From Rhodomicrobium sp. Az07 (lineage in GTDB: Bacteria; Pseudomonadota; Alphaproteobacteria; Rhizobiales; Rhodomicrobiaceae), in the NCBI RefSeq assembly GCF_018619475.1, contig NZ_JAHFZG010000014.1, positions 40,820-104,819 of the forward strand: DNA of 64,000 bases. The letters run 5' to 3'. The translations under genes were made by a program, and so were the position numbers. Shown here piece after piece: positions 44,686 through 54,465 of the stretch. The notes under the pieces are model-generated. The model had not been told where the DNA came from. It saw nothing but the letters and a program-made list of their open reading frames with translations, and made no database searches. Each line of letters starts with the position of its first letter. The first letter of the stretch is position 1.

Positions 44686-47015
44686 AAACCAATTCCACGA
44701 TTGCATTTGCCGGCAATCCAAACTGCGGCAAAACAACACTTTTCAATATGCTGACCGGGGCGACCCAAACCATCGGCAACTGGCCGGGCGTTACCGTGGA
44801 GAAAAAGCTCGGGGCCTATGCGTGGAAGGGCACGCGGTTTGATATCGTCGATCTGCCGGGCGTTTACCTGCTTGCAAATGTCGGGCGGGGCTCTGAAGAC
44901 GAGCGCGTCGCGCGCGATTACATCCTGAGCGGCGAAGCGAACCTCGTTGTCAACATCGTCGATGCGTCGAACCTCGAACGAAATCTGTATCTCACCACGC
45001 AGTTGCTTGAGATGGGCGTTCCGCTCGTCATCGCGCTGAACATGTCCGACCTCGCCGAAAGGGGCGGGGTTGCGATCGACGCTGCGGCGCTCGGTCAGGC
45101 GCTCGGCTGCCCCGTGGTGCCCATGGTCGCGAGCAAGCGCAGGGGTGGCGACGCGCTCAAGGCGGAGATCGCCAAGGCAGCGCAGACCGCTCCGGCCCCT
45201 TGCGTCCGGCCGACACAGGTTCCTGCGGTCGAACAGGCGATCGAGGCTCTGACGCCCGGCTTGTCCGATGCGGCCGCGGCAGCGGGCGTCGATCCGCGGT
45301 GGGTCGCGCTGAAGCTCATCGAGGGCGACGATCTGGCCGAGCGGATCGCCGGCCCGAGCCTCGCTGCTGAGGCGAAACGCCTTCGCGCCGACATCGAAAA
45401 GGAATGCGGCGAGGACGCCGACATCGTCATCGCGGACGGGCGGTTCGGTTTCATCGCCGGGATCATGGAGGCGTGCCATCGCCAGAAGCGCCAGGTCTCG
45501 ACAACGCTGACGAACCGCATCGACGCCGTTGCGCTCAATCGCTTCCTCGGCGTACCGATCTTCCTCGTCGCGATGTATTTGATGTTCCTCTTCACCATCG
45601 TGGTCGGCGGCGCCTTCATCGACTTCTTCGACAAGGGTGGCGAAGCGCTGTTCATCGATCTGCCCGAGCAGGGGCTCACCGCCATCGGCGCCCCGGACCT
45701 GTTCCAGGTGTTGGTGAAGGGCTTCGGCAGTGGCTTGCAGACCGTAGCGACCTTCGTTCCGATCATCGCCTGTCTCTTCCTGTTCCTCTCATTCCTTGAG
45801 GACTCGGGCTACATGGCGCGCGCGGCTTTCGTCATGGACCGCGCCATGCGGGCCATCGGGTTGCCCGGCAAATCCTTCGTTCCGCTCATCGTCGGCTTCG
45901 GCTGCAACGTACCGGCGGTGATGGCTACGCGCACGCTCGAAACGCGCCGCGACCGCATCCTCACCATCATGATGGCCCCGTTCATGTCATGCGGGGCGAG
46001 ATTGCCGGTGTTCGCGCTGTTCGCCGCCGCGTTCTTCCCGTGGAGTGGGCAGAACATCGTTTTCCTCCTCTACATCATCGGCATCCTGTTCGCCGTGATG
46101 ACCGGCCTCATCCTGAAGCACACGCTGCTTCGCGGCGAGGTTTCGCCCTTCATCATGGAACTGCCGCCCTATCATGTGCCGACGATACGGACCGTCGTCA
46201 TTCAGGCGTGGCAGCGACTGCGCCGGTTCATCCTCAACGCGGGCCAGATCATCGTGCCGATGGTCATGGTGTTGAGCGTGCTCGCCAACACGGGAACGGA
46301 CGGCAGCATCGGCCGCGAGAACACCAAGGATTCGGTGCTCGCCTCGGTCAGTCAAGAACTCGTCCCGGTGTTCAGGCCCATCGGTTTGACCGATGAGAAC
46401 TGGCCCGCCGCCGTCGGCCTGTTCACCGGCATTTTCGCGAAGGAAGCCGTTGTCGGCACGCTGAACGCCTTGTACTCGCAGGTCGACGCCGCTGAGGGCG
46501 AAGGCGGCGAGAAGGCGGCGGAGGAAAGCCCGACCGTGCTCGACAAACTCAGCGAAGCGGCGGCAACCGTTCCTGCCAATCTCGCCGAGATCGGCGGCAA
46601 GCTGCTCGATCCGCTCGGCATCGACGTCGGCTATGTGGGCGACTCGACACAGGCGGCCGAAAAGCTCGAAGTCAACAGCCAGGTGTTCGGCGCCATGCAG
46701 TCGCGCTTCGACGGGATGGCAGGCGCTTTCGCCTATATGCTGCTGATCCTGCTTTATGTGCCATGCGTGGCCGCTCTTGGCGCCATCCGGCATGAGATCG
46801 GCATGGGGTGGACGGCCTTCGCAACTGTCTGGACGACTGGCCTTGGCTACATCACGGCGGTGTCGTTCTACCAGATCGCCACATACAGCCGCGATCCGGC
46901 GACGGCGCAAAGCTGGCTCATGATATGCGCGCTCGTCTTCTGCGTGACGCTGGTGTCGATGTGGCTCGCAGGTTTCGCGCAAGGGCGTCGCCTTGCGGCG
47001 GTTCCGGCGAAATGA
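44682..47015 (+). CDS. feoB: Ferrous iron transporter FeoB
   Basis: A 777-residue membrane protein. The N-terminal G domain has G1 GNPNCGKT (residues 11-18), G3 DLPG in DIVDLPGVYLL (about 60) and G4 NMSD near 125. A guanine-dissociation-inhibitor-like helical domain follows to about 265. The membrane region carries two gate motifs, with the Cys in VGFGCNVPAVMATRTLE near 408. A long soluble loop (about 590-660) lies between the later helices. It takes up Fe(II) across the inner membrane, chiefly under low oxygen. Confidence 0.97.
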   Translation: MKTNSTIAFAGNPNCGKTTLFNMLTGATQTIGNWPGVTVEKKLGAYAWKGTRFDIVDLPGVYLLANVGRGSEDERVARDYILSGEANLVVNIVDASNLERNLYLTTQLLEMGVPLVIALNMSDLAERGGVAIDAAALGQALGCPVVPMVASKRRGGDALKAEIAKAAQTAPAPCVRPTQVPAVEQAIEALTPGLSDAAAAAGVDPRWVALKLIEGDDLAERIAGPSLAAEAKRLRADIEKECGEDADIVIADGRFGFIAGIMEACHRQKRQVSTTLTNRIDAVALNRFLGVPIFLVAMYLMFLFTIVVGGAFIDFFDKGGEALFIDLPEQGLTAIGAPDLFQVLVKGFGSGLQTVATFVPIIACLFLFLSFLEDSGYMARAAFVMDRAMRAIGLPGKSFVPLIVGFGCNVPAVMATRTLETRRDRILTIMMAPFMSCGARLPVFALFAAAFFPWSGQNIVFLLYIIGILFAVMTGLILKHTLLRGEVSPFIMELPPYHVPTIRTVVIQAWQRLRRFILNAGQIIVPMVMVLSVLANTGTDGSIGRENTKDSVLASVSQELVPVFRPIGLTDENWPAAVGLFTGIFAKEAVVGTLNALYSQVDAAEGEGGEKAAEESPTVLDKLSEAAATVPANLAEIGGKLLDPLGIDVGYVGDSTQAAEKLEVNSQVFGAMQSRFDGMAGAFAYMLLILLYVPCVAALGAIRHEIGMGWTAFATVWTTGLGYITAVSFYQIATYSRDPATAQSWLMICALVFCVTLVSMWLAGFAQGRRLAAVPAK

Positions 47016-47022
47016 GGGCCGC

Positions 47023-47268
47023 ATGATCACCTTGTCCGAACTCAGCCGCTACCTTCAGAACCGGAGGCAAGCCACGCTTTCTGAAATGTCGATCTATTTC
47101 GGATCGTCTCAGGATGCCGTTCGCGGCGCGCTCGATCTCATGGTTTCCAAGGGGCGCGTTCGGAAATTGCCCGTCGCTGAGGCGCCGTGCGGCCGCGGGT
47201 GTTCCGCATCCTGCGAATGCGTGGAAGTGTTTGAATGGGTTGGGCCGACGTCCAGTTCCTCCCATTGA
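47023..47268 (+). CDS. feoC: FeoC-like winged-helix Fe-S protein
   Basis: An 81-residue protein starting at 47023, 7 bp after feoB. Residues 1-50 are a winged helix (ITLSELSRYLQNRRQATLSE and DAVRGALDLMVSKGRV). A Cys cluster follows as C-x3-C-x3-C-x-C (CGRGCSASCEC near 55-65), as in FeoC proteins that bind an oxygen-sensitive [4Fe-4S] cluster. FeoC is thought to protect or regulate FeoB or act as a transcription regulator. A strong terminator follows. Confidence 0.88.
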   Translation: MITLSELSRYLQNRRQATLSEMSIYFGSSQDAVRGALDLMVSKGRVRKLPVAEAPCGRGCSASCECVEVFEWVGPTSSSSH

Positions 47269-47308
47269 CGGCATCGCCGCGAGGGGCTTCGAGCGCTCCT
47301 CGCGGCGC

Positions 47309-47348
47309 CCTTCCGCGAACCGGCATGCGAGTCGCGGAAGGTTTTTTT
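47309..47348 (+). terminator. Intrinsic terminator of the feoABC operon
   Basis: A 10-bp perfect stem (CCTTCCGCGA / TCGCGGAAGG) with a 13-base loop is followed by seven T. It stands between feoC and the convergent acyl-CoA synthetase gene. Confidence 0.9.
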
Positions 47349-47364
47349 GCCTGAGCTATGAGGT

Positions 47365-48990
47365 TTACGAGGTCTTCGCCATCTCGCGCAGGATGTATTT
47401 CTGGATCTTGCCGGTAGACGTCTTCGGCAGTTCGTTGAACACCACATGGCGCGGGCATTTGTACGCCGCGAGATGCTGACGGCACCACGCGATGATTTCC
47501 TCGGCCGTCACGGTCGCGCCCGGCTTCAACTCGATGAACGCGCAGGGCGTCTCGCCCCATTTCTCGTCATGCTTCGCCACCACGGACGCCGCCTGCACCG
47601 CCGGATGCTTGAACAGCACGTCCTCGACTTCGATGGACGAGATGTTCTCGCCGCCCGAGATGATGATGTCCTTCGAGCGATCCTTGAGCTGGATGTAGCC
47701 GTCCGGGTGCATGACGCCGAGGTCGCCCGAGTGGAACCAGCCGCCCGCAAGCGCGTCCTCGGTGGCGTCCTTGTTCTTGAGATAGCCCTTCATGACGACG
47801 TTGCCGCGAAACATGACTTCGCCGAGCGTCTCGCCGTCGGCGGGAACGTGCTGCATGGTGAGCGGGTCGATCACGGAGAGGTCTTCGAGCGGCACGTAGC
47901 GCACGCCCTGCCGCGCCTTCTTCTGCGCCTGCGCGGCGCCGTCGAGCGCGTCCCATTCGCCCTTCCACTCGTTCACAACCGACGGGCCGTAAGTTTCCGT
48001 CAGGCCGTAGACGTGGGTGACGTTGAAGCCCGCCTCGCGCATTTCGGCGAGCACCACTTCCGGCGGCGGGGCGGCGGCCGTGAGGAACTGCACCTTGTGA
48101 TTCAGCTTGCGCTTTACTTCGGCGGGCGCGTTGAGGATCGTGGACATGACGATGGGCGCGCCGCAGAGATGCGTGATTTCGTGCTCGTAAAGCGAAGTCC
48201 AGATCGCGTCCGGGCGCACATAGCGCAGGCACACCTGTGTGCCGCCCACGAGCGGGATCGTCCAGCCGAAGCACCAGCCGTCGCAATGGAACATCGGCAG
48301 CGTCCAGAGATAGGTCGGGTGTCGGCCGATTTGCCCGGCGAGCACGTTGCCGAGGCTCAATAGATACGCGCCGCGATGATGATAGACGACGCCCTTAGGG
48401 TTGCCGGTGGTGCCGGACGTGTAATTGAGCGAGATCGCGTCCCACTCGTCGTCGGGCATCTTCCATGCGAATTCCGGATCGCCGTCCGCGATGAAGTCTT
48501 CGTATTCGACATCCGAAAGCCGCGCGCCGAGACCGGGAAACTCCGTATCCGCATAGTCGATGATGGCGGGCTTCCGGTCCGTAAGCTTCAGCGCCTCGGC
48601 CATGACCTTCGCATATTCGGTGTCGGTGATGATCACCTTCGTTTCGGCGTGGTCGAGCATGAAGGCGATGTTGGCCGCGTCGAGGCGCGTATTGATCGAG
48701 TGCAGCACCGCGCCCGCCATGGGCACACCATACTTCGCGTCGAGCATCGCGGGCACGTTCGGCAGCATCACCGACACGGTGTCGTTCTTGCCGATGCCGA
48801 GCTTCGACAGCGCCGAGGCCAGTCGGCGCGAGCGGGCGTAAAATTCGGCGTAGGTGTAGGTCTTCGAGCCGTGCACCACAGCCGGGTGGTTCGGGTAGAC
48901 CCGCGCCGCGCGCGCGAGAAAGCCGAGCGGCGTCAGCGGCTGGTGGTTGGCAGGGGTCTTGTCGAGATTTTGCGTGTAGGCGGCGGTCAT
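47365..48990 (-). CDS. Fatty-acyl-CoA synthetase (AMP-forming, AlkK/DmdB-like)
   Basis: A 541-residue ANL-superfamily enzyme. The ATG at 48990 follows GAGGGCC; a longer frame to 49035 lacks support. The P-loop LNYTSGTTGNPKGVVYHH is near residue 185. The YGLTETYGPSV motif is near 325, the hinge LKDRSKDIIISGGENISS near 430, and the catalytic C-terminal Lys in LPKTSTGKIQKYILRE. It adenylates a carboxylic acid and forms the CoA thioester. Chain-length preference cannot be told from sequence; medium-chain or methylmercaptopropionate-type substrates are typical for close relatives. Confidence 0.93.
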   Translation of the reverse strand: MTAAYTQNLDKTPANHQPLTPLGFLARAARVYPNHPAVVHGSKTYTYAEFYARSRRLASALSKLGIGKNDTVSVMLPNVPAMLDAKYGVPMAGAVLHSINTRLDAANIAFMLDHAETKVIITDTEYAKVMAEALKLTDRKPAIIDYADTEFPGLGARLSDVEYEDFIADGDPEFAWKMPDDEWDAISLNYTSGTTGNPKGVVYHHRGAYLLSLGNVLAGQIGRHPTYLWTLPMFHCDGWCFGWTIPLVGGTQVCLRYVRPDAIWTSLYEHEITHLCGAPIVMSTILNAPAEVKRKLNHKVQFLTAAAPPPEVVLAEMREAGFNVTHVYGLTETYGPSVVNEWKGEWDALDGAAQAQKKARQGVRYVPLEDLSVIDPLTMQHVPADGETLGEVMFRGNVVMKGYLKNKDATEDALAGGWFHSGDLGVMHPDGYIQLKDRSKDIIISGGENISSIEVEDVLFKHPAVQAASVVAKHDEKWGETPCAFIELKPGATVTAEEIIAWCRQHLAAYKCPRHVVFNELPKTSTGKIQKYILREMAKTS

Positions 48991-49402
48991 GGTGGCCCTC
49001 GGAGCAGCGCCGTCAGCGCGAGCGGAAGCCAACAAAATCCGGGGCCTCTTCAGGGCCGGAAGCGTTCTGCCCGTGATGACGCCTCATCAAACAGCTATAC
49101 CGGTTTTTAGCGTAAATCGTCGGCTCGAAAAACCGAAACCTTGGCGCATCAGACCAAGGGATACAACTTCAGTGGATCATTTCCGGAAACAGGCCGAGCG
49201 CGCACGGCCGATGCCTGCACCGAGGTGACGTTGCGCCCAGTCGACAGGCTGCAAGGATGCCAACCGGCCCTGCCTTGCATTTCATCCTGCCTCCGCCCCG
49301 AGCGATGTCTTTCGTTTGCGGATGCTAAAAAAACTGTTAGTCTTCTCTGTTAGTGGGGCGACAAGACGTAAACTGCGAAAAATAACGCAGACGGAGGTTC
49401 GT
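48991..49402. other. Divergent region between the acyl-CoA synthetase and Ppx genes
   Basis: About 410 bp. Both promoters should lie here, but no clear hexamers stand out. Open frames in it are short and without motifs. An in-frame ATG at 49319 could start Ppx earlier, but the sequence from there is low-complexity. Confidence 0.45.
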
Positions 49403-50698
49403 TTGGCCATCGGAGAAAGAGGCGGCGCCATCTCGGGAGAGCAAGACACCGCCGTCTTCGAAGAGAAGGCCGGAGTTTCTTTTCCTGTTTCCGTCGCCCC
49501 TTGCGCCTCCACGGCCACTCCAGGTTCAGCCATCACGGTCAATCCGCCGGTCTATCGTTCGGGTACAGTCGCTCGCGGGACCGACGCGACGGAATCTCCA
49601 TCATCCGCCATTTACGGCGCGCTCGACCTCGGCACCAACAATTGCCGCCTTCTCGTGGCGCGCCCCTCGCGTCGCGGCTTCTTCGTGATCGACGCCTTCT
49701 CGCGCATCATCAAGCTCGGCGAAGGGGTCAGCGTGTCCGGCGTGCTGTCGGAAGAGGCCATCGCCCGCACCATCGAGGCGCTCAAGGTCTGCTCCGCCAA
49801 GATGACGCGCCGCGGCGTCACGCGGTCGCGGCTTGTGGCAACCGAAGCCTGCCGGATCGCGAAGAACGGGCCGGATTTCATCGCCCGCGTGAAGCGCGAG
49901 ACCGGCCTCTCGCTCGAAATCATCGGCCGGGAGACGGAAGCGCGCCTTGCCGTTTCAGGCTGCGCCTCGCTCATCGACAAGCAGAGCGACTATGCGCTCA
50001 TCTTCGATATCGGCGGCGGCTCGTCGGAATTCGTCTGGCTCAACCTCAAGACCGGACGGCGCGCGCGGCGCATTTCCATCGAGGACCGGTTGCGCATCCA
50101 GGATTGCATCGAGGCGTGGACCTCTCTGCCTTTCGGCGTGGTGACGCTCGCCGAGCGCTTCGGGTCGAGCCGGGCCGAGGGCTTCCAGTTCGAGGACATG
50201 GTGCGCTTCGTGCAGGCGGAACTCGAACCTTTCAGCCGGACGAACGGCATCGGCGCGAAGATCGCAAGCGCCGATACGCATCTGCTCGGCACGTCGGGCA
50301 CCGTGACAACGATCGCGGGCGTCTATCTCGGCCTCGCCGAATATACGCGTGCGAAGGTTGACGGCTGCTGGCTTTCGACCGACAGCATCCGCGACGTGTC
50401 GAAGCGCATCGCGGCGATGGACTGGGCGGAGCGCGCGGCGCAGCCCTGCATCGGAGCGGAGCGCGCCGATCTCATCCTCGCGGGCTGCGCGATCATGGAA
50501 GCGATGATCCGCGTCTGGCCCGTGACGTCGCTTCGCGTCGCCGACAGAGGCTTGCGCGAAGGCATCCTTGCGACGCTGATCGCCGAAGATGCCATCCGCG
50601 AGCGCGGTCTCGCCGAAAAAAATGTCGGCAAACTTCGTCTCGATCCGGCATTATCGGCGCATGACGAAGCGAGAGCAAAATCCGGACCGATCCTTTAA
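49403..50698 (+). CDS. Ppx/GppA family exopolyphosphatase / pppGpp phosphatase
   Basis: About 431 residues from the TTG at 49403, which has GGAGG five bases upstream. The first 70 residues are a variable low-complexity extension. The actin-like ASKHA core starts at IYGALDLGTNNCRLLVA near residue 70. The second phosphate loop IFDIGGGSSEFVWLN is near 200 and LLGTSGTVTTIAGVY near 300. The family hydrolyses polyphosphate or pppGpp; alphaproteobacterial members of this length usually lack the C-terminal HD domain. It overlaps rlmE. Confidence 0.92.
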   Translation: MAIGERGGAISGEQDTAVFEEKAGVSFPVSVAPCASTATPGSAITVNPPVYRSGTVARGTDATESPSSAIYGALDLGTNNCRLLVARPSRRGFFVIDAFSRIIKLGEGVSVSGVLSEEAIARTIEALKVCSAKMTRRGVTRSRLVATEACRIAKNGPDFIARVKRETGLSLEIIGRETEARLAVSGCASLIDKQSDYALIFDIGGGSSEFVWLNLKTGRRARRISIEDRLRIQDCIEAWTSLPFGVVTLAERFGSSRAEGFQFEDMVRFVQAELEPFSRTNGIGAKIASADTHLLGTSGTVTTIAGVYLGLAEYTRAKVDGCWLSTDSIRDVSKRIAAMDWAERAAQPCIGAERADLILAGCAIMEAMIRVWPVTSLRVADRGLREGILATLIAEDAIRERGLAEKNVGKLRLDPALSAHDEARAKSGPIL

Positions 50699-51383
50699 GG
50701 TCAAGCTGAAGAAGACGCGCGGGCGCACGGCCTCGCAGCGCCAATGGCTTGAGCGGCAGTTGAACGACCCTTACGTCGCCGCGGCAAAGCGTGACGGCTA
50801 TCGCAGCCGCGCCGCTTACAAGCTCGAAGAGATCGCCGAAAAATATGGGCTTCTGAAGCCGGGCGACATCGTCGTCGACCTCGGCGCCGCGCCGGGCGGC
50901 TGGAGTCAGGTCGCGGCGACTCGTGTGAAAGCGGCGGACGGGCGCGGCGCGGTGGTGGCGCTCGACTATCTCGTATTCGACGACATTCCGGGCGTGACCA
51001 TCCTCCAGCAGGATTTCTCCGATCCCGCCGCCGACGAGCGCCTGCTCGAAGTGCTGGCGGGCCGCCGCCCGAACGCGGTGCTGTCGGACATGGCCGCGCC
51101 CACGACAGGCCACCGCCCGACCGATCATTTGCGTATCATGGGGCTTGCCGAGGAAGCGCTGGCCTTCGCGTTGCGCGTGATGGCGCCCGGCGGCTTCTTC
51201 CTCGCCAAGGTGTTTCAGGGGGGCAGCGAGAAAAGCTTGCTCGACGTTTTGAAGCGAGATTTCGCGACCGTGCGCCACATCAAGCCGAAGGCGAGCCGCG
51301 CGGAGAGCCCCGAGCTTTACGTGCTCGCGACGGGCTATCGCGGGAAGCTTGATGAGGGCGAAGGCGCGGACGAAGAACAGTAG
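50661..51383 (+). CDS. rlmE: 23S rRNA 2'-O-methyltransferase RlmE (RrmJ/FtsJ)
   Basis: A 240-residue SAM-dependent methyltransferase from the ATG at 50661, inside the end of the preceding gene. The K-D-K-E catalytic tetrad is visible: Lys in SRAAYKLEEI, Asp in VLSDMAAPTTGH, Lys in LAKVFQGG and Glu in SPELYVLATG. The SAM-binding VVDLGAAPGGWSQVA is near residue 75. It methylates U2552 in the ribosomal A-loop. A basic N-terminal extension of some 40 residues is normal for Alphaproteobacteria. Confidence 0.95.
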   Translation: MTKREQNPDRSFKVKLKKTRGRTASQRQWLERQLNDPYVAAAKRDGYRSRAAYKLEEIAEKYGLLKPGDIVVDLGAAPGGWSQVAATRVKAADGRGAVVALDYLVFDDIPGVTILQQDFSDPAADERLLEVLAGRRPNAVLSDMAAPTTGHRPTDHLRIMGLAEEALAFALRVMAPGGFFLAKVFQGGSEKSLLDVLKRDFATVRHIKPKASRAESPELYVLATGYRGKLDEGEGADEEQ

Positions 51384-51418
51384 CCGCTCGGGCGCGACAG
51401 CGGAAGCGCCACCCAGCG

Positions 51419-52663
51419 TCAGCGGCTCCTCGGAATCGGCGTCACGGTCAGATCGCCATCGGTCGCCACGCTTGGCGAAGAAGAGGGCAGGGGTTGCGTG
51501 GTGGCAGGATTGGCGGGCGGCGTAGCCGGTGCATTCTGCACGGCCTGCGAGATGCGTTGAGCGAAGCCCGGATCGCCGCCTGTGATCGGCGTCGCAGGCG
51601 CCGGAGCGACGGCGACCGCCTTGCCGGTCTTGCCGCCACTCGCATCCGCGCGCTTCGATGTCCGTAGCGTTTCCTCGAACTTCACGATTTCCTCGCGCGA
51701 ATACTCGTTCGCCTTGCACGAGCACCCTTTCACGTAAACCTTGCGGTTCCGGAACGCGAAAGGCTGCGTCACATAGAGGCGCCCCGAGAGGGAAACCATC
51801 TGGTCCACGTCCTGATCGGAGCGGTGATAATAAAGCTCGGCCGGCGAAGCGCATTGCGACCGGCAGCGCTCCGCGTCGGCCTGAAACTGGTCTTCGGTCG
51901 TGGCGGTGGAGATTGGATAATAGAAGCCGTCGCATTCGCGCACGCACAGCGTCCGATAGGTCGACGCGCCGCCATAGGTCGGCGTCGTGGTCCACGGTGA
52001 AGGCGTCCCGGAGGGTTCGGAATCTTCCTCGTTGCTGAAGAACGAGAAGATCGAGTTGTCGCGTCTTCGCTGCGCCTCGTATTCGCGCGTATATTGATCG
52101 CCGCAGCGGTTCCGCGCGAGTTCGGCGACAATGTCGTCGTGGCGGGCGCGGGGGGCGCTGCCGCGCACGATGGCGTCGCGCCGCGACTTCAGCCGCGTGA
52201 GATTGGCCTTCGCGTCCTGCACCTGCCGGTCGAGGTCGAGGCAACGCGGCGTGCGACGCAGCGTTCTGCCGAAAAGGAACATGTCTTCATAACAATCTGA
52301 ACGATCGGCCTCGGTCTGCGCGCGGCGAAACGCCATGTCGGCGGTGCGCATGTCGGCGTCGATCCTCGGCAATTGATCTTGGCCGGTGTTTGCCCCGCCG
52401 CCGGAAAGCTGCGCTTCGAGATCGCGGCAACGCGGGTTCTGATTCCCATAGGGCGAGGCAGCGGGCGCGCCGTAGGGCTGGCCATAGGGCGGCTGCTGGC
52501 TTTGCCCGTAAGGCGCCGGATTCTGTCCGTAGACCGTTTGCTGCTGGCCGTAAGGCTGCGAATCGTAACGGCCGCCCCACTGCGCCGCGCTCTCCGAAGC
52601 ACCGAAAGCCAGCGTCGCCGCCACCCAGCAAACCAAGCTCGCACCGCGAAATAAAGTCGTCAT
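51419..52663 (-). CDS. DUF2865 family exported protein
   Basis: About 414 residues from the ATG at 52663. Residues 1-27 form a signal peptide (ending ASESAAQ). A Gln/Tyr/Pro-rich repeat stretch (about 30-75, PYGQ repeats) follows. The central part has regularly spaced cysteines (CRDLEAQLS, RCLDLDRQVQ, NRCGDQYTREYE) in predicted coiled helices. The DUF2865 core has TLCVRECDGFYYPIS, CRSQC and the CSCKANEYSREEI segment. The tail is Pro/Ala/Thr-rich. Family members are periplasmic and of unknown function in Hyphomicrobiales. Confidence 0.85.
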   Translation of the reverse strand: MTTLFRGASLVCWVAATLAFGASESAAQWGGRYDSQPYGQQQTVYGQNPAPYGQSQQPPYGQPYGAPAASPYGNQNPRCRDLEAQLSGGGANTGQDQLPRIDADMRTADMAFRRAQTEADRSDCYEDMFLFGRTLRRTPRCLDLDRQVQDAKANLTRLKSRRDAIVRGSAPRARHDDIVAELARNRCGDQYTREYEAQRRRDNSIFSFFSNEEDSEPSGTPSPWTTTPTYGGASTYRTLCVRECDGFYYPISTATTEDQFQADAERCRSQCASPAELYYHRSDQDVDQMVSLSGRLYVTQPFAFRNRKVYVKGCSCKANEYSREEIVKFEETLRTSKRADASGGKTGKAVAVAPAPATPITGGDPGFAQRISQAVQNAPATPPANPATTQPLPSSSPSVATDGDLTVTPIPRSR

Positions 52664-52946
52664 GACACCTGCCGCCGTCGGGCCGGGCGGCCCCTGCTTC
52701 GAAGTATTAGCCCCGATTGTCGCCATTCGCAAACCGGCCCTTAAGACTCACGCGAAATTTCAACGCGAAATCGGTGAGTCCCGCACCGTGCGACTTGACC
52801 TCGTACAAATTTGCGGCAATGTTCCGATCATGAGACAAAATGTTTCGACCTGCAGCCGGTGCATTATCAACGCGAGCTAGAGAAACGCTGGCGCGGCACA
52901 GGATTTTTGTTTCATAGACAAGCCCCGCCAGCAAGGGCCAGGGCTT

Positions 52947-54365
52947 ATGAACCTCAAGCTTTACAATACGCGGACGCGACGCAAGGAAATCTTCCGGCCC
53001 ATCGATGAGAAGGCCGTACGGATGTACGTCTGCGGCCCGACCGTCTACGACTTCGCGCATATCGGCAACGCGCGCCCCGTGATCGTTTTCGATGTGCTGT
53101 TCCGGCTGCTTCGGCATGTGTACGGCGCGGACCGCGTGATCTATGTTCGTAACATCACCGACGTCGATGACAAGATCAACGCGCGCGCGGCGGCCGAGGG
53201 CATTTCGATTCGCGAACTGACGGAGCGCACCACCGCGCAGTTTCACGCGGATGTGGCTGCCATCGGCGCGCTGCCGCCGACCATCGAGCCGCGTGCGACC
53301 GAGCATATCTCCGAGATGATCGCGCTCGTGGAGCGGCTGGTGGAGCGCGACCACGCCTACGCGGCTGAAGGTCACGTGCTGTTCAATGTGCCGTCCGACG
53401 ACGATTATGGCGAGCTTTCCCGCCGCTCCGTCGAGGACATGCGGGCGGGCGCGCGAGTCGAGGTTGCGCCCTACAAGCGCGACCCGATGGACTTCGTGCT
53501 GTGGAAGCCGAGCGAAGGCGCGGAACCGGGATGGGAAAGCCCGTGGGGCTACGGCCGCCCCGGCTGGCATCTCGAATGCTCCGCCATGGCCGCGAAACAC
53601 CTTGGCACGGTCTTCGACATCCACGGCGGCGGCATCGACCTGCTTTTCCCGCACCACGAGAACGAGGTGGCGCAATCGACCTGCGCGCATGGCACCGAAA
53701 TCATGGCGAATTACTGGGTGCACAACGGCCATCTTCAGGTCGAGGGCCAGAAGATGTCGAAGTCGCTCGGCAATTTCATCACCATCCGGGAAGCTCTTCA
53801 GCAACAATCGCTCTTCAGCAAGCGTCCTGGTGACATTATTCGTCTCGCCATGCTCATGACAAACTATCGGCAGCCAATCGACTATACAAGCGATAGGCTC
53901 GCAGAAGCGCGAGCTATTCTGAAAGATATAAAGTACGCGATCCGTGGGGTGGATCCCAACGAAGCCAAAGTGAATCAAGAAATACTGGACGCGCTAAGCG
54001 ATGATCTTAATACATATGAGGCGAAGAACATTCTGTACCGTCTAGCAGTGCAGGCCCGATCCAAAGACTGCGATACAGCGATGGACTCTGCCCGAGAGTT
54101 GGTTTGGTCGCTAAATTTATTAGGCTTTGACGAGCTTGTTGTGGAGGAAACGAGGCAGAACACCGCTCTCGATGCTGCAGTCGATTCGGCTCGTCGGATT
54201 TTTATCGATGAGCGAATTACCGCGCGGCTGGCGGCCCGCAAGTCGAAGAACTGGGCGGAGGCTGATCGCATCCGCGACGAGCTTGCCGCGATGGGCGTCG
54301 CGTTGAAGGACGCGAAGAACCCCGCGACAGGCGAAATCGAAACGACATGGGAAATCGCGCGGTAG
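52947..54365 (+). CDS. cysS: Cysteinyl-tRNA synthetase
   Basis: A 472-residue class I synthetase. The HIGH motif is [11 protein letters not shown] near residue 38. A zinc-site Cys is in VCGPTVYDF, and the KMSKS motif in [11 protein letters not shown] near 270. The [11 protein letters not shown] stretch is near 210. Roughly from 53790 to 54230 the bases are markedly less GC-rich, with rare codons such as ATA, CTA and TTA. Codon use before and after is like the neighbours. The encoded protein stays collinear and complete, so function is expected to be intact. Confidence 0.96.
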   Translation: MNLKLYNTRTRRKEIFRPIDEKAVRMYVCGPTVYDFAHIGNARPVIVFDVLFRLLRHVYGADRVIYVRNITDVDDKINARAAAEGISIRELTERTTAQFHADVAAIGALPPTIEPRATEHISEMIALVERLVERDHAYAAEGHVLFNVPSDDDYGELSRRSVEDMRAGARVEVAPYKRDPMDFVLWKPSEGAEPGWESPWGYGRPGWHLECSAMAAKHLGTVFDIHGGGIDLLFPHHENEVAQSTCAHGTEIMANYWVHNGHLQVEGQKMSKSLGNFITIREALQQQSLFSKRPGDIIRLAMLMTNYRQPIDYTSDRLAEARAILKDIKYAIRGVDPNEAKVNQEILDALSDDLNTYEAKNILYRLAVQARSKDCDTAMDSARELVWSLNLLGFDELVVEETRQNTALDAAVDSARRIFIDERITARLAARKSKNWAEADRIRDELAAMGVALKDAKNPATGEIETTWEIAR

Positions 54366-54465
54366 CGTGGCCCGCCAACCGGAAACGGGGCGAAGCTTGC
54401 AAGCGTGCGCGATTTTCGGCGCTCCCGACTGGCGAGGAGCGCGTTCCTATTTGATTGGGCAAGAC

